Source: Roseiarcus sp963749715 (lineage in GTDB: Bacteria; Pseudomonadota; Alphaproteobacteria; Rhizobiales; Beijerinckiaceae). From it: DNA of 64,000 nt. The notes under the pieces were generated by a model. That model was not told where the DNA came from. It searched no databases and saw nothing but the letters and a program-made list of their open reading frames with translations. The stretch spans positions 1-64,000 of the forward strand of contig CAVVNR010000014.1 in the NCBI GenBank assembly GCA_963749715.1, in the 5' to 3' direction. The stretch's first letter is position 1. Every line of letters begins with the position of its first letter. Below, in pieces: positions 1-9,157 of this stretch. Position numbers and translations under genes: made by a program.

Positions 1-1065
1 GCGCTCGTTCAGCCCGGATAAGGGCCGGCCTCGAATAGGTGCTGCTTCTGACGTGAGCCATCTTTGCACTGCGAAATCGGCTGGCGAGATGCCCTTGCCG
101 CCAAACCTCTTGCGGTAGGCGCCGGGCGCCAAGCCAACGGCCTTGCGAAATGCGCGGGTAAAAGAGGCGACGTCCTTATAGCCGAGAGATTTGGCAATCT
201 CTTTTTGCGAGGTTTGCCCTCCCTCGAGAACCTCGCGCGCCCGCGCAATGCGAACGGTCCGACAATATTCGATCGGGGTCATGCCCGTTGCTCTCGCGAA
301 CCGCCGTACCAGTGTGCGCCGTTCAAGTCCGGCGGCTGCCGCTAGCTCAGCGAGGGAAACGCCTTGTCCGTCCCTCATGTGCACCCACTCCTGAGCCTTC
401 AACACGGCCCGATCTCCGTGGGTCAGCGGAGGAGCAAAGCCGGCGAAATAGCGCGCCTCACCAGCTGTTGGGTCGTCGAGAGCAAAGCGCGCCGTCTCGG
501 CCCTTATGGCCGGGCCAAGGATCCTCTCAACGAGAAACAGGCAAAGATCGACCCACGACAGGAATCCGCCCGCCGTGACGATGTCGCCATGATCGATGAT
601 GCGCCGATTTGTATCGACGACGACTTTCGGAAAGCGCTTCGCGAGCGCCGTTGCGCAAATCGGAGGCGCGGCGACCGACAAGCCGTCCACGAGACCCGTC
701 TCGGCGAGGATGAACGCTCCCGAGCATAGGGAAACCAGCGTCGCGCCGGCGGCGTGGCGACTGCGGACCCATGTGACGACGCCAGCGGGGATCTCGGGAT
801 CCGGGTCAACCATCGTCGGCGGGATGATCAGAGTTCGCGGCTGTGGGCTGCCGTCCGGCGCGCTGTCATAGACGCATGAGAGGTCCGCGTCGAAGCTGTC
901 GACCGGCTTCCAGTGGGTAACGCGAAGGGCGATTTCGCCAGATCGCCGTTGGTCGAGCGCCATCGCGGAGGCGACCCCGAACAAATCGGTGAGGCCCAGG
1001 ATGCAAGCCGCTTGTGCGCCGGGGTAATCGACGATGCCAATTTCGTGTGCGGCGCGTCCGGACAT
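1..1065 (-). CDS. GlxA-family transcriptional regulator (DJ-1/PfpI + AraC HTH), 3' end outside the window
   Basis: The reading frame is open for 355 codons from an ATG at 1065 to the window edge, so the C-terminus is incomplete. Residues about 5-185 look like a DJ-1/PfpI (class I glutamine amidotransferase-like) domain, including the nucleophile-elbow stretch LCSGAFILAETG. Residues about 235-335 form an AraC-type double helix-turn-helix, with ERRTLVRRFARATGMTP and the second helix region KDVASFTRAFRKAVG. Proteins of this architecture are transcription activators or repressors whose N-terminal domain is thought to sense a small ligand. It is divergent from the alcohol dehydrogenase gene that starts 181 bases away, so it probably controls that operon. 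That link is inferred from position. The start is supported by GGGAG upstream. Confidence 0.85.
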   Translation of the reverse strand, partial: MSGRAAHEIGIVDYPGAQAACILGLTDLFGVASAMALDQRRSGEIALRVTHWKPVDSFDADLSCVYDSAPDGSPQPRTLIIPPTMVDPDPEIPAGVVTWVRSRHAAGATLVSLCSGAFILAETGLVDGLSVAAPPICATALAKRFPKVVVDTNRRIIDHGDIVTAGGFLSWVDLCLFLVERILGPAIRAETARFALDDPTAGEARYFAGFAPPLTHGDRAVLKAQEWVHMRDGQGVSLAELAAAAGLERRTLVRRFARATGMTPIEYCRTVRIARAREVLEGGQTSQKEIAKSLGYKDVASFTRAFRKAVGLAPGAYRKRFGGKGISPADFAVQRWLTSEAAPIRGRPLSGLNER

Positions 1066-1246
1066 CACTTTGTCGCTCCCGGTCAAAACTTTGACCCTTT
1101 CGGCAATTGAACCTGCCGACCGGACCGAAGCAACCTGGCAAAACCAGGGGCGCACGGTCGCGGCGCTCCATTTGGGGTGGACGCTCGAGCGATGCAACTG
1201 CTTCGCCTTCGCGTCGCCGCGAACCCTCATCGGTCGAAGGAACTGA

Positions 1247-2269
1247 ATGATGGAAAGGGAGTCGACCTATCGAGCGATGCAGGCGGTCGCCCCGGGACGG
1301 CTTGAGCTGGTGCGGAAGCCCATTCACGATCCCGGGCCAGGCGAGGTGCGGATTCGCATCGAGGCCTGCGGCGTGTGCCATTCGGATTCCGCGACGGTGG
1401 AGGGGGTCTTGCCGATCGAGTGGCCGCGGGTGCCCGGCCATGAGGCGGTGGGGCGGATTGATGTGATCGGCGAGGGCGTCGAAGGCTGGGCGGCGGGCCA
1501 ACGCGTCGGCGTCGGATTCCTCGGCGGCAGCTGCGGGCACTGTGAGTACTGCCGCGATGGCGACCTCGTGAACTGCGTGAACCAAGGCTACACCGGGGTG
1601 CAGCACGACGGCGGCTACGCTGAGGTGATGATCGCCAAGTCGAGCGGGCTGATCGCCGTGCCGGACGATCTCTCCTCGGTCGATGCGGCGCCCCTGTTAT
1701 GCGCCGGCGTGACGACCTTCAGCGCGCTCAGGAACTCGCCGGCGAGGGCGGGAGACTTGGTCGCGGTGTTCGGGGTTGGCGGGCTGGGCCATCTCGGCGT
1801 GCAATACGCGCGCCGCATGGGATTCGAGGTCGTCGCTATCGACCGCGGCGACGACCGGGCGGAGCTGTCGAAGAAACTGGGCGCGCATCACTACATCGAC
1901 AGCTTCGCCACCGATATCGCCAAGGCGCTCCAGGCGCTCGGCGGTGCGCAGGTGGTCTTGGCCACGGCCTCGGGCGGCAAGGCGGTCGCCGCCGCCCTGG
2001 GCGGCCTGCGGCGCGGCGGGGTGGTGATCTCGCTCGGGGCGACCGATGAGCCGATCGAGCTGTCGGCGTTCGATCTGCTGTTCAGGCAACTTGGCGTCGA
2101 CGGCGCCCTCACGGGAACTCCGGCGGCCGGCGATGCGACGCTCAAATTCAGCGCGATGAGCGACGTCGCCGCGATGATTGAAACCATGCCGCTCGAACGG
2201 GCCGCGGAAGCCTACGCGAGGATGATGTCAGGCAAGGCGCGCTTCAGGATGGTCCTCACAATGGACTAG
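1247..2269 (+). CDS. zinc-dependent alcohol dehydrogenase (MDR superfamily)
   Basis: A 340-residue medium-chain alcohol dehydrogenase that would oxidise an alcohol to an aldehyde with NAD(P)+. The catalytic zinc ligands are visible as Cys44 in CGVCHSD and His65-Glu66 in GHE. A third ligand is expected near the Cys in LLCAGVTTF. Four structural-zinc cysteines (96, 99, 102, 110) lie in SCGHCEYCRDGDLVNC. The Rossmann motif GVGGLGHLGVQ follows at about 176. Length is normal for the AdhP-like branch. The start at 1247 has GAAGGA seven bases upstream. The GFA-like gene and an aldehyde dehydrogenase follow on the same strand, so the product aldehyde is probably oxidised by the third gene. The true substrate cannot be read from the sequence. 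Confidence 0.9.
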   Translation: MMERESTYRAMQAVAPGRLELVRKPIHDPGPGEVRIRIEACGVCHSDSATVEGVLPIEWPRVPGHEAVGRIDVIGEGVEGWAAGQRVGVGFLGGSCGHCEYCRDGDLVNCVNQGYTGVQHDGGYAEVMIAKSSGLIAVPDDLSSVDAAPLLCAGVTTFSALRNSPARAGDLVAVFGVGGLGHLGVQYARRMGFEVVAIDRGDDRAELSKKLGAHHYIDSFATDIAKALQALGGAQVVLATASGGKAVAAALGGLRRGGVVISLGATDEPIELSAFDLLFRQLGVDGALTGTPAAGDATLKFSAMSDVAAMIETMPLERAAEAYARMMSGKARFRMVLTMD

Positions 2270-2308
2270 GGCCGCGTACCGGCAGTCACGAAACTTGAGA
2301 GAAAAAGA

Positions 2309-2744
2309 ATGAGCGGCGCTTTTCCACAAGTACCAGAGTCCTTGACCGGGGGGCTGCATGTGCGGGGCAGTCCGCTACACGATCGCCGAAAAGCCGCTCG
2401 TCGCCGGCCTTTGTCATTGCAATCGGTGCCGGCCGCAATCCGGGAGCGCGTTCTCGACGGTCATCTTCATCCACCGCAGCGCGTTAACGATCACCGGAGA
2501 GACGGCGGTCTTCGAAGACATCGGGACTAGCGGACTGAAAGTCTTGCGCCGCTATTGCCCTCGCTGCGGTTCTCCGCTCACCACTGAGCCCGACCCGACG
2601 CCCGAACTCTACACGGTCAAGGCCGGGGGTATCGATTCAAACGAATGGTTCGAGCCGGTGTGGGAGCTCTTCGTCGGCCGGCGCAGGCCCTGGGTCAGCC
2701 CAGTGCCCGGCGCGAAGCAATTTGAAGGCAACCCTGAAATCTGA
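2309..2744 (+). pseudogene. GFA-domain protein (glutathione-dependent formaldehyde-activating-like), frameshifted near its start
   Basis: The GFA fold protein is a small zinc-binding enzyme related to glutathione-dependent formaldehyde-activating enzyme. The frame from ATG 2358 begins MCGAVRYTIAEKP and carries CHCNRCR and CPRCGSPL, typical GFA zinc-binding cysteines. The family normally has an LTGGC-x-CGAVRY start, and the missing LTGG is encoded one frame away from ATG 2309, which has a purine-rich ribosome site. Joining the two needs one G removed from the run of six G at 2348-2353, giving about 144 residues. Either this is a homopolymer error, or translation starts at 2358 and loses the first cysteine. 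It ends 9 bases before the aldehyde dehydrogenase start, so it belongs to that operon. Confidence 0.75.
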
Positions 2745-2753
2745 GCGAGCCCG

Positions 2754-4133
2754 ATGAACACCTTCCAGGATATTTTCGACGCCCAGAAGGCGCTGTTCGC
2801 CACGGGGGTGACGCGCACTTACGAATGGCGCGTCGCTCAACTCGACCGCATGGCCCGCATGATCAAGGAGAACGAGGGGCGCTTCCAGAGGGCGATGGCC
2901 AAAGACTTCAAGACCGCCTCGCAGGAATATATCTTCGAGACCGCGGCGTCGGCTGGCGAGACGGAAGTCCAGAAGAGCCAGCTGAAAGAGTGGATGAAGC
3001 CGGTCGAAGCGCCGGTTCCACGCTTCCTGGCCGAAACCGGCCACAAGGGAATGATCTATCGCGAGCCGTATGGCGTGGCGCTGATCATCGGACCGTTCAA
3101 CGGGCCCTTGCTGTTGCTGATCCGCCCGGCGCTCGCGGCGCTCGCGGCCGGCAACACCTGCATCCTCACACTCAGTGAAGCGCTACCGACAACGACCGAA
3201 GTGCTGCTCGAGCTTGTCCCGAAGTATTTCGATCCGAGCGCCGTGACCGCGGTGGCCGGCGGCAAGGAGCAGAACACCAGACTCCTCAAGCTATCGTTCG
3301 ACTTCATCTTTTTCACCGGGAGCACCGTTGTCGGCAAGATCGTCGCTCGAGCAGCGGCGGAAAACCTCACGCCCGTCCTGCTCGAACTCGGCGGGATGAA
3401 CCCGGCTGTTGTCGACGAGACCGCCAACATCCGCGACGCCGCGAAGAAGATCGTCTGGGGCAAGATGGCCTGGGGCGGACAATGGTGTACTTCACCCGGC
3501 TACGCGTATGTCCACGAATCCGTCGCAGACGCCTTCGTCGCCGCGGCCAAGACGGCGCTGGTCGAGCTCTTCGGCGATGACCCGAAATCCAACTCCGACT
3601 ACTCGCGCATCATCAACGCGCATGCGGTTGATCGGCTCGCCTCGCTCATCGATCCCGCCAAGGTGATCGCCGGCGGCAAGTCTGACCCGGATGCGCACTA
3701 CCTCGATCCCACGCTTCTTTATCCCATCACCTGGGACGACAAGGTCATGGAGGACGAGGTGTTCGGGCCGATCCTGCCGATCCTGACCTACCAGTCCCTA
3801 GACGAGGCGTTCGCGCGGATCGCGGCCACGCCGCGTCCGCTTGCGGGTTTCATCTTCAGCCGCGACCAGAAGACCATCGATCGGTTCATCGGCGAGCTGT
3901 CCTTTGGTGGGGGCGGGGTGAACCTGGTGAACGTTCACCTGTTCGTCGAGACCATGCCGTTCGGCGGTACTGGATCCGCTGGGTTGGGCCACTACTACGG
4001 CAAGTATGGCTTCGACGCACTCACCCACGCCAAGTCGATGCTGATCTCCCCGCCCGACGTCGCGATCGACCACCTGTACTCGCCCTATACAGCGGAAAAG
4101 AACGCCGCGCTGAAGCAGTGGTTCGAATATTGA
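2754..4133 (+). CDS. aldehyde dehydrogenase family protein
   Basis: A 459-residue NAD(P)-dependent aldehyde dehydrogenase, converting an aldehyde to the carboxylic acid. Catalytic residues are visible: Asn116 in GPFNGP, Glu211 in LLELGGMNPAVV and the nucleophile Cys245 in GQWCTSPGY. The nucleotide-binding FFTGSTVVGK segment is near 187. The short N-terminus and overall length resemble the class-3 / coniferyl-aldehyde type rather than the 490-residue class 1/2 enzymes. It is the last gene of the alcohol dehydrogenase - GFA - aldehyde dehydrogenase run and starts 9 bases after the GFA stop. The three genes would carry out alcohol-to-acid oxidation under the divergent GlxA-type regulator. This is inferred from order. 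Confidence 0.9.
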   Translation: MNTFQDIFDAQKALFATGVTRTYEWRVAQLDRMARMIKENEGRFQRAMAKDFKTASQEYIFETAASAGETEVQKSQLKEWMKPVEAPVPRFLAETGHKGMIYREPYGVALIIGPFNGPLLLLIRPALAALAAGNTCILTLSEALPTTTEVLLELVPKYFDPSAVTAVAGGKEQNTRLLKLSFDFIFFTGSTVVGKIVARAAAENLTPVLLELGGMNPAVVDETANIRDAAKKIVWGKMAWGGQWCTSPGYAYVHESVADAFVAAAKTALVELFGDDPKSNSDYSRIINAHAVDRLASLIDPAKVIAGGKSDPDAHYLDPTLLYPITWDDKVMEDEVFGPILPILTYQSLDEAFARIAATPRPLAGFIFSRDQKTIDRFIGELSFGGGGVNLVNVHLFVETMPFGGTGSAGLGHYYGKYGFDALTHAKSMLISPPDVAIDHLYSPYTAEKNAALKQWFEY

Positions 4134-4173
4134 TCGGAAGCGACGTTCGACGCTCAGCCGCTTGGGGAAGCGC

Positions 4174-4317
4174 ATGAAAAGAATCGCTCACCACGAACTC
4201 GGAGAACCGTCGCGGGTCCTTCGGGTCGAAGACGCCCCATCCGCCGCGCCGCCGGGCAATGACCGCTATTTGCGGATTTCGTTGAAAAACTCGCTTGCGT
4301 CGCCAACTCGGCTCTGA
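4174..4317 (+). pseudogene. 5' stub of an MDR-family quinone oxidoreductase, cut off by IS-derived sequence
   Basis: An ATG at 4174 with a good GGGGAAG ribosome site opens a frame that starts MKRIAHHELGEPSRVLRVED. This resembles the N-terminus of NADPH:quinone reductase-type zinc-less MDR proteins (consensus MKAxxxHExGxPEVLRxED). Similarity stops after about 28 residues, at roughly 4257, where sequence leading into the IS1182-type transposase begins. The frame then runs to a stop at 4315-4317 without family resemblance. I infer that an insertion, followed by deletion of most of the element and the rest of the host gene, left this stub. The call rests on only about 25 residues. Confidence 0.55.
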
Positions 4318-4350
4318 TTCAGTTTTCTCAATGAATTTGGGGCTCTCGCG

Positions 4351-4575
4351 ATGATGGGTGAACGGCGGGTGATGCAGGAGGCGCTGTTCTACGGCTTTAG
4401 CCTTGAGCGGCATGTCCCGGACAATCACATGCTTCGCAAGATCGACCGGTTCGTCGACCTTTCGGAGGTCCGGGCGCATCTCGAGCCGTACTACAGCGAG
4501 ACCGGTCGCCCTTCGATCGATCCCGAGCTAGGGCTTGGCCGGATTTGGTTAGATTTGGGATTGGCTTGGCGCTAG
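4351..4575 (+). pseudogene. IS1182-type transposase, N-terminal remnant
   Basis: The first 58 or so residues (MQEALFYGFSLERHVPDNHM, then RKIDRFVDLSEVRAHLEPYYSE and GRPSIDPEL) match the conserved N-terminus of IS1182/IS5-superfamily DDE transposases, which are normally about 450 residues. Resemblance stops after SIDPEL at about 4530. The remaining 14 residues are unrelated read-through to a stop that overlaps the end of the uracil-DNA glycosylase gene. No catalytic DDE region and no right end of the element are present. About 90 bases upstream of the ATG probably belong to the element's left end. The remnant separates the oxidoreductase stub from the next gene. Confidence 0.8.
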
Positions 4576-5414
4576 CGTGGCGAGGTCTTCAGCGCTGCAG
4601 CAAGCGCCCGCATGTCCGCCCAGGCGAGCCGCTTGTGCGCGGGCTGCCGAAGCAGGTAGGCGGGGTGGAACATGGCGAGCGCCCTGATCGGCGGGCCGCT
4701 GTCGCGCGCATAGTCGAACCATGACCCCCGCGCCCGGGTAATCCCTCCCTGGACGCCGAGCAGCGTCTGGACCGCGGAGGCGCCGAGGCAAACGAGGCAC
4801 TCGGGATCGGCAAGCTCGATCTGCCGCCGGATGAACGGCAGGCATGCCTGAGTCTCCTGCGGTGTCGGGGTTCTGTTGCCCGGAGGGCGCCAAGGCACGA
4901 CGTTGGCGATATACACATGTTCTCGATCGAGGCCGATGGCGGCGAGCATGCGATCGAGCAATTGCCCGGCCCTGCCGACGAACGGCCGGCCAATTCTGTC
5001 TTCGTCTCCGCCGGGGGCCTCGCCGACGAACATGACCCTCGAGCCCGGGACGCCATCGGCGAACACGAGTTGCGTTGCGGTCCGCTTCAACGCGCAGCCG
5101 TCGAAGTCCGCCATCGCGGACCGCAACATCTTAAGATCGGTCGCGGACTGAGCGAGCGTGCGCGCAGCAACTTCCGCGGCTTCCGGCGGCTTGCCGCCGC
5201 CGCTCTGACGAACGGAAACCGCCGTCTCCGCCGCCGTGGGCGAAAGTTCCCGCATCGGCTCGGGGCGGCTGTTTCCGGCCGCAGTCTCGCCGAAGCGGTC
5301 ATGGGGCGTCTCGTCGAGGGCGTCGTTAACCCCGGCGCGAATCCACCACCTGAGCGTCTCCGCGGCCTCGCTCGGTCCCCATCGAAAGCTTCGTAAGTCG
5401 TTGGTTGACGACAC
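4572..5414 (-). CDS. uracil-DNA glycosylase, family 4/5 type
   Basis: A base-excision repair enzyme removing uracil from DNA. Motif 1 GEAPGGDEDRIGRPFVGRAG, the NVVPWRPPGNRTPTP segment and the C-terminal motif FHPAYLLRQPAHKR are all visible. Cysteines expected to hold the [4Fe-4S] cluster occur in FDGCALK, in QACLPF and near PECLVC. The usual C-x2-C at the first site is reduced to one Cys, as I recall for alphaproteobacterial members. The frame is open upstream to an ATG at 5465, but a GTG at 5414 with GGAG just upstream gives a better start. The N-terminal 60-100 residues are an acidic, low-complexity extension. The 3' end abuts the IS remnant on the other strand. Confidence 0.85.
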   Translation of the reverse strand: MSSTNDLRSFRWGPSEAAETLRWWIRAGVNDALDETPHDRFGETAAGNSRPEPMRELSPTAAETAVSVRQSGGGKPPEAAEVAARTLAQSATDLKMLRSAMADFDGCALKRTATQLVFADGVPGSRVMFVGEAPGGDEDRIGRPFVGRAGQLLDRMLAAIGLDREHVYIANVVPWRPPGNRTPTPQETQACLPFIRRQIELADPECLVCLGASAVQTLLGVQGGITRARGSWFDYARDSGPPIRALAMFHPAYLLRQPAHKRLAWADMRALAAALKTSPR

Positions 5415-5561
5415 TGCTCCGGCCCGACCTCGCTGCTTGGCGCCCGCGCCAAGGCAAACTATCATATCGAGCCCCGAACCGCATCGCCGGCGGGATCATG
5501 GGCCCGGTCGACGCAACAATGGTCAAGCACAAACGGCTCGCCGGACAGGGCGAAGGGGACA

Positions 5562-7238
5562 ATGGCTGACGATCCGGCACTGCCCGCGCGCGAATCGATG
5601 GAATACGACGTCGTGATCGTCGGCGCCGGTCCAGCCGGCCTCGCCGCGGCCATCCGGCTGAAAACGCTCGACCCCAATATCTCCGTCGTCGTCGTGGAAA
5701 AGGGCTCGACCGTCGGCGCGCATATCCTCTCCGGCGCGGTGATCGATCCGATCGGGCTCGACCGGCTCACGCCCGACTGGCGATCCGACGCGGATTGCCC
5801 GCTCAAAACCCCTGTCGCAACCGATCAGTTCTATTTCCTGACCGAGAAAGCCGCGATTCGATTTCCCAACTGGGCGATGCCGAAACTGATGGGCAACCAT
5901 GGCAATTTCATCGGCTCGCTAGGCGCACTCGCGCGCTGGCTGGGCGCGCGCGCCGAGGGACTCGGGGTCGAGATCTATCCGGGGTTCGCGGCGACGGAGC
6001 TGCTCATCGGCGAGAAGGGCGAAGTCGTGGGCGTCGCAACGGGCGACATGGGCGTCGGCCGTGACGGCCATCCGAAGGCGGGCTTCACCCGCGGGATGGA
6101 GTTGCGCGGCAAGTATGTGCTGCTCGCGGAGGGCGCGCGCGGCTCGCTGTCGAAACAGGCGATCGCCCGCTATGGCCTTGATTCCGCCAGCGGGCCGCAG
6201 AAGTACGGCATCGGCCTCAAGGAGGTGTGGCAGGTCTCCCCCGGCCAATTCTCGCCCGGCCTCGTCCGGCATACGTTCGGTTGGCCATTGTCGAAAGGCA
6301 CGAGCGGCGGCTCGTTTCTCTATCATTACGGCGACCGGCTGGTTTCGGTCGGGTTTGTGGTGCATCTCAACTATCAGAACCCGACGCTGTCGCCATTCGA
6401 CGAGTTTCAGCGCTTCAAGACCCATCCGCTCGTCCGCGAGACCTTCGCCGGGGGCAAACGAATAGGCTACGGAGCGCGGGTCATCGCCTCGGGGGGCTGG
6501 CAGTCGGCGCCGAAATTGATCTTTCCGGGCGGAGCGCTTATCGGCTGTTCCGCAGGCTTTGTGAATTTCGCCCGCATCAAGGGATCTCACAACGCGATGT
6601 TGTCGGGAATGTTGGCCGCCGAAAAGGCGCATGCGGCGTTGGCGGCGGGCCGGGCGAACGACGAACTGAACGACTATGAGAATTCTTGGCGGGACACGGA
6701 TATTGGCGCGGATCTTTACAAAGCCCGAAACGTAAAACCGCTCTGGTCGCGTTACGGCCTGGTTCTCGGGGTCGCGCTTGGCGGCTTCGATATGTGGACC
6801 AACGAATTGTTCAAATTCTCGATCTTTGGCACCCTTAAGCACGGCAAGCCGGACAGCGACACCTTGAAACCGCTGTCCGAGGTGACGCCGATCGTTTACC
6901 CAAAGCCGGACGCGGTCTTGACGTTTGACAAGCTGTCATCGGTCTATCTTTCCAACACCAATCACGAAGAGGATCAGCCGGTCCATCTTCGCCTGCACGA
7001 TCCGGATGCGCCGATTCGCGACAATCTTCCCCGTTACGGAGAGCCGGCGCGACTCTATTGCCCCGCCGGGGTTTACGAAGTGGCGTATGCGAACGAGGCG
7101 ACGCGCGCGGAGCCTCGGTTCGTCATCAACGCGCAAAACTGCGTCCATTGCAAAACTTGCGACATCAAGGATCCAGCGAGGAACATTGAGTGGACCCCCC
7201 CGGAAGGCGGCGGGGGACCGAATTATCCGGATCTCTGA
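5562..7238 (+). CDS. electron transfer flavoprotein-ubiquinone oxidoreductase
   Basis: A 558-residue ETF-QO that passes electrons from electron-transfer flavoprotein (loaded by acyl-CoA and other dehydrogenases) to ubiquinone at the inner membrane. The FAD-binding GAGPAGLAAAIRL motif is at about 22. The C-terminal ferredoxin-like part holds the [4Fe-4S] ligands in NCVHCKTCDIKDP and the typical end WTPPEGGGGPNYPDL. Length matches the family. The start at 5562 has GAAGGGGA upstream. It is transcribed away from the glycosylase gene, and a secreted TPR protein follows 135 bases downstream. Confidence 0.95.
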   Translation: MADDPALPARESMEYDVVIVGAGPAGLAAAIRLKTLDPNISVVVVEKGSTVGAHILSGAVIDPIGLDRLTPDWRSDADCPLKTPVATDQFYFLTEKAAIRFPNWAMPKLMGNHGNFIGSLGALARWLGARAEGLGVEIYPGFAATELLIGEKGEVVGVATGDMGVGRDGHPKAGFTRGMELRGKYVLLAEGARGSLSKQAIARYGLDSASGPQKYGIGLKEVWQVSPGQFSPGLVRHTFGWPLSKGTSGGSFLYHYGDRLVSVGFVVHLNYQNPTLSPFDEFQRFKTHPLVRETFAGGKRIGYGARVIASGGWQSAPKLIFPGGALIGCSAGFVNFARIKGSHNAMLSGMLAAEKAHAALAAGRANDELNDYENSWRDTDIGADLYKARNVKPLWSRYGLVLGVALGGFDMWTNELFKFSIFGTLKHGKPDSDTLKPLSEVTPIVYPKPDAVLTFDKLSSVYLSNTNHEEDQPVHLRLHDPDAPIRDNLPRYGEPARLYCPAGVYEVAYANEATRAEPRFVINAQNCVHCKTCDIKDPARNIEWTPPEGGGGPNYPDL

Positions 7239-7373
7239 GTTTGCGGCGCAAAATTGCCGCTTTCGGCTGCAAGCAAGGGCCAACGGGAAGGATTCGTATG
7301 GTTGCCGAAGAGGGCAGCGCCGCGGGTCCGACGCCGTCGTTCGCTGACTGACAAACCTGGGAAAGCGCGAGAC

Positions 7374-9152
7374 ATGCAAAGCCGATCGAAGCACTGGATG
7401 CGGCCGGCAGCCCTTCTCCTGGCCGTTGGCCTGTCGGCCGTCGGCGCAACCGCCTCGGCCGCCGTTTCCGAAACCGGCGCGGGATCGGAGAATCTCCAAA
7501 TCGGCGACAGCCAGCCGGGCAACTATCTCTCGGCGCTGATCGCCAGCGCGGATCGGGACACGCTCGCGGCCGAAGTCTACTATCGCGAGGCCCTGCGAGC
7601 CGATCCTCGAAATCCCGATCTGCTCGAGCGCGCGTTCGCGTCGGCGCTCTCCAATGGCGATGAGGCGAGCGCCACTGCGCTCGGCGAACGGCTGCTCCAG
7701 CATGATTTGGGCAACAGCCTGGCGCGTCTGGCGATTGCGGTTCACGACATTTCGCAAGGACAATTCGGCGCCGGGCGCGCTCATCTTTCGAGCGGCGAGG
7801 CCATTCGTTCGCGCGATGTGACGACCGCGCTGCTCACCGCCTGGTGCTATGCCGGACAGTCAGATCTCCGCCATGCGCTCGACGCCCTCGACCGGGTCCG
7901 CGACCCATCGGTGCTTGCGTTTCGCGACTATCACGCCGGCCTGATCGCCAATTTGCTCGGCAACCCCACCGAGGCGCAGCGCAGGCTGAAGTCGGCCTAT
8001 GACAATGACAAGAACAGCTTGCGCTTCGCCGACGCTTACGCGCGCGTCCTCGACGCACAGGGCGATGTGGCCGGCGCGACGAAAGTCTACCAGGATTTCT
8101 CGCTCATCATTCCCCGCCATCCGCTGATCGTGCGAGCGCTTGAGGACCTGAAAAAGAACGAGACGATGCAGCCGCTCATTCACGACGCTAAGGAGGGCGC
8201 CGCGGAGGCGCTCTATGGCCTCGGCAGCGCCGGCAGCCGCCAGGGAGACGAGCTTCCGGCGCTCGTCTATCTGCGATTGTCCCTGTATCTTCGCCCTTCG
8301 AACGATCTGACCGCGGTGACGCTGGCCAGTCTTTTCGAACAGCTGAAGCAGGGCGACCAGGTCATCGCCGCCTATCAAATGGTCCCGGCCTCGTCGCCGT
8401 TGAAATTGGGGGCGGACATCCAGATCGCGCTCGAACTGGACAACATGGGCAAGACCGACGAGGCCACTGAGCGGCTGACGCAAATCATCGCCGCTCGTCC
8501 GCACGATGTCGAATCCCTCAGCTCATTGGCGGAGCTGCAGAGGTCAGCGAAGAAATACGCCGAGGCGGCGGCGACCTATGATCAGGCGATCGCCGCTGTC
8601 GGAATTCCGCAGCGCGACAATTGGACGCTGTTTTATTTCCGCGGCATTTGCTACGAGCGCTCGAAGCAGTGGCCGAAGGCGGAGGCGGATTTCAAGAAAG
8701 CCCTGGAGCTCAATCCGGATCAACCGCTCGTCCTGAATTATCTCGGCTATTCTTGGGTCGACCAAGGGATGAATTTGGAAGAGGCGTTCAAGATGCTCCG
8801 CCGAGCGGTGGAACTGCAGCCAAACGATGGGTATATTGTCGACAGTCTGGGATGGGCTCACTTCAAGTTGGGACAGTACGAACAGGCGGCCCAGACGCTG
8901 GAGAAGGCTATCAACTTGAAGCCTGCGGACCCGGTGCTGAACGATCATTTGGGAGACGCCTATTGGCGGGTCAACCGCCGCACCGAGGCGCATTTTCAGT
9001 GGAATCACGCCCGAGACATGAGCCCGGACCCTGAAGATCTGCCGTCAATCCTGAAAAAGATCGAGTTCTGGGCTTCCGGAAGTCACGACCGACACCGCCT
9101 CGCCCGACGCTTCCTCGCAGAAGGAAGGCGGCGGTTGAGGTCGCGGCGCTAG
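7374..9152 (+). CDS. exported tetratricopeptide-repeat protein, probable frameshift in the last residues
   Basis: The frame extends upstream to 7254, but ATG 7374 begins a convincing signal peptide (basic SRSKHWMR, hydrophobic PAALLLAVGLSAVGATASAA). The mature protein is built of TPR units, clearest between residues 380 and 570, for example LVLNYLGYSWVDQGMNLEEA and YIVDSLGWAHFKLGQYEQAA. It probably acts as a periplasmic or envelope scaffold, but no partner can be named. After KKIEF at about 9066 the reading changes character. Removing one T at 9067-9069 gives GLPEVTTDTASPDASS and a stop at 9136-9138, more like the usual acidic tail. IspE follows 5 bases after the annotated stop. Confidence 0.85.
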   Translation: MQSRSKHWMRPAALLLAVGLSAVGATASAAVSETGAGSENLQIGDSQPGNYLSALIASADRDTLAAEVYYREALRADPRNPDLLERAFASALSNGDEASATALGERLLQHDLGNSLARLAIAVHDISQGQFGAGRAHLSSGEAIRSRDVTTALLTAWCYAGQSDLRHALDALDRVRDPSVLAFRDYHAGLIANLLGNPTEAQRRLKSAYDNDKNSLRFADAYARVLDAQGDVAGATKVYQDFSLIIPRHPLIVRALEDLKKNETMQPLIHDAKEGAAEALYGLGSAGSRQGDELPALVYLRLSLYLRPSNDLTAVTLASLFEQLKQGDQVIAAYQMVPASSPLKLGADIQIALELDNMGKTDEATERLTQIIAARPHDVESLSSLAELQRSAKKYAEAAATYDQAIAAVGIPQRDNWTLFYFRGICYERSKQWPKAEADFKKALELNPDQPLVLNYLGYSWVDQGMNLEEAFKMLRRAVELQPNDGYIVDSLGWAHFKLGQYEQAAQTLEKAINLKPADPVLNDHLGDAYWRVNRRTEAHFQWNHARDMSPDPEDLPSILKKIEFWASGSHDRHRLARRFLAEGRRRLRSRR

Positions 9153-9157
9153 GCTCG

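Noticed and set aside
2309..2360. Programmed frameshifting at the G6 run of the GFA gene
   Set aside because: No stimulatory hairpin is evident and many other genes here show similar one-base breaks, so an indel is simpler.
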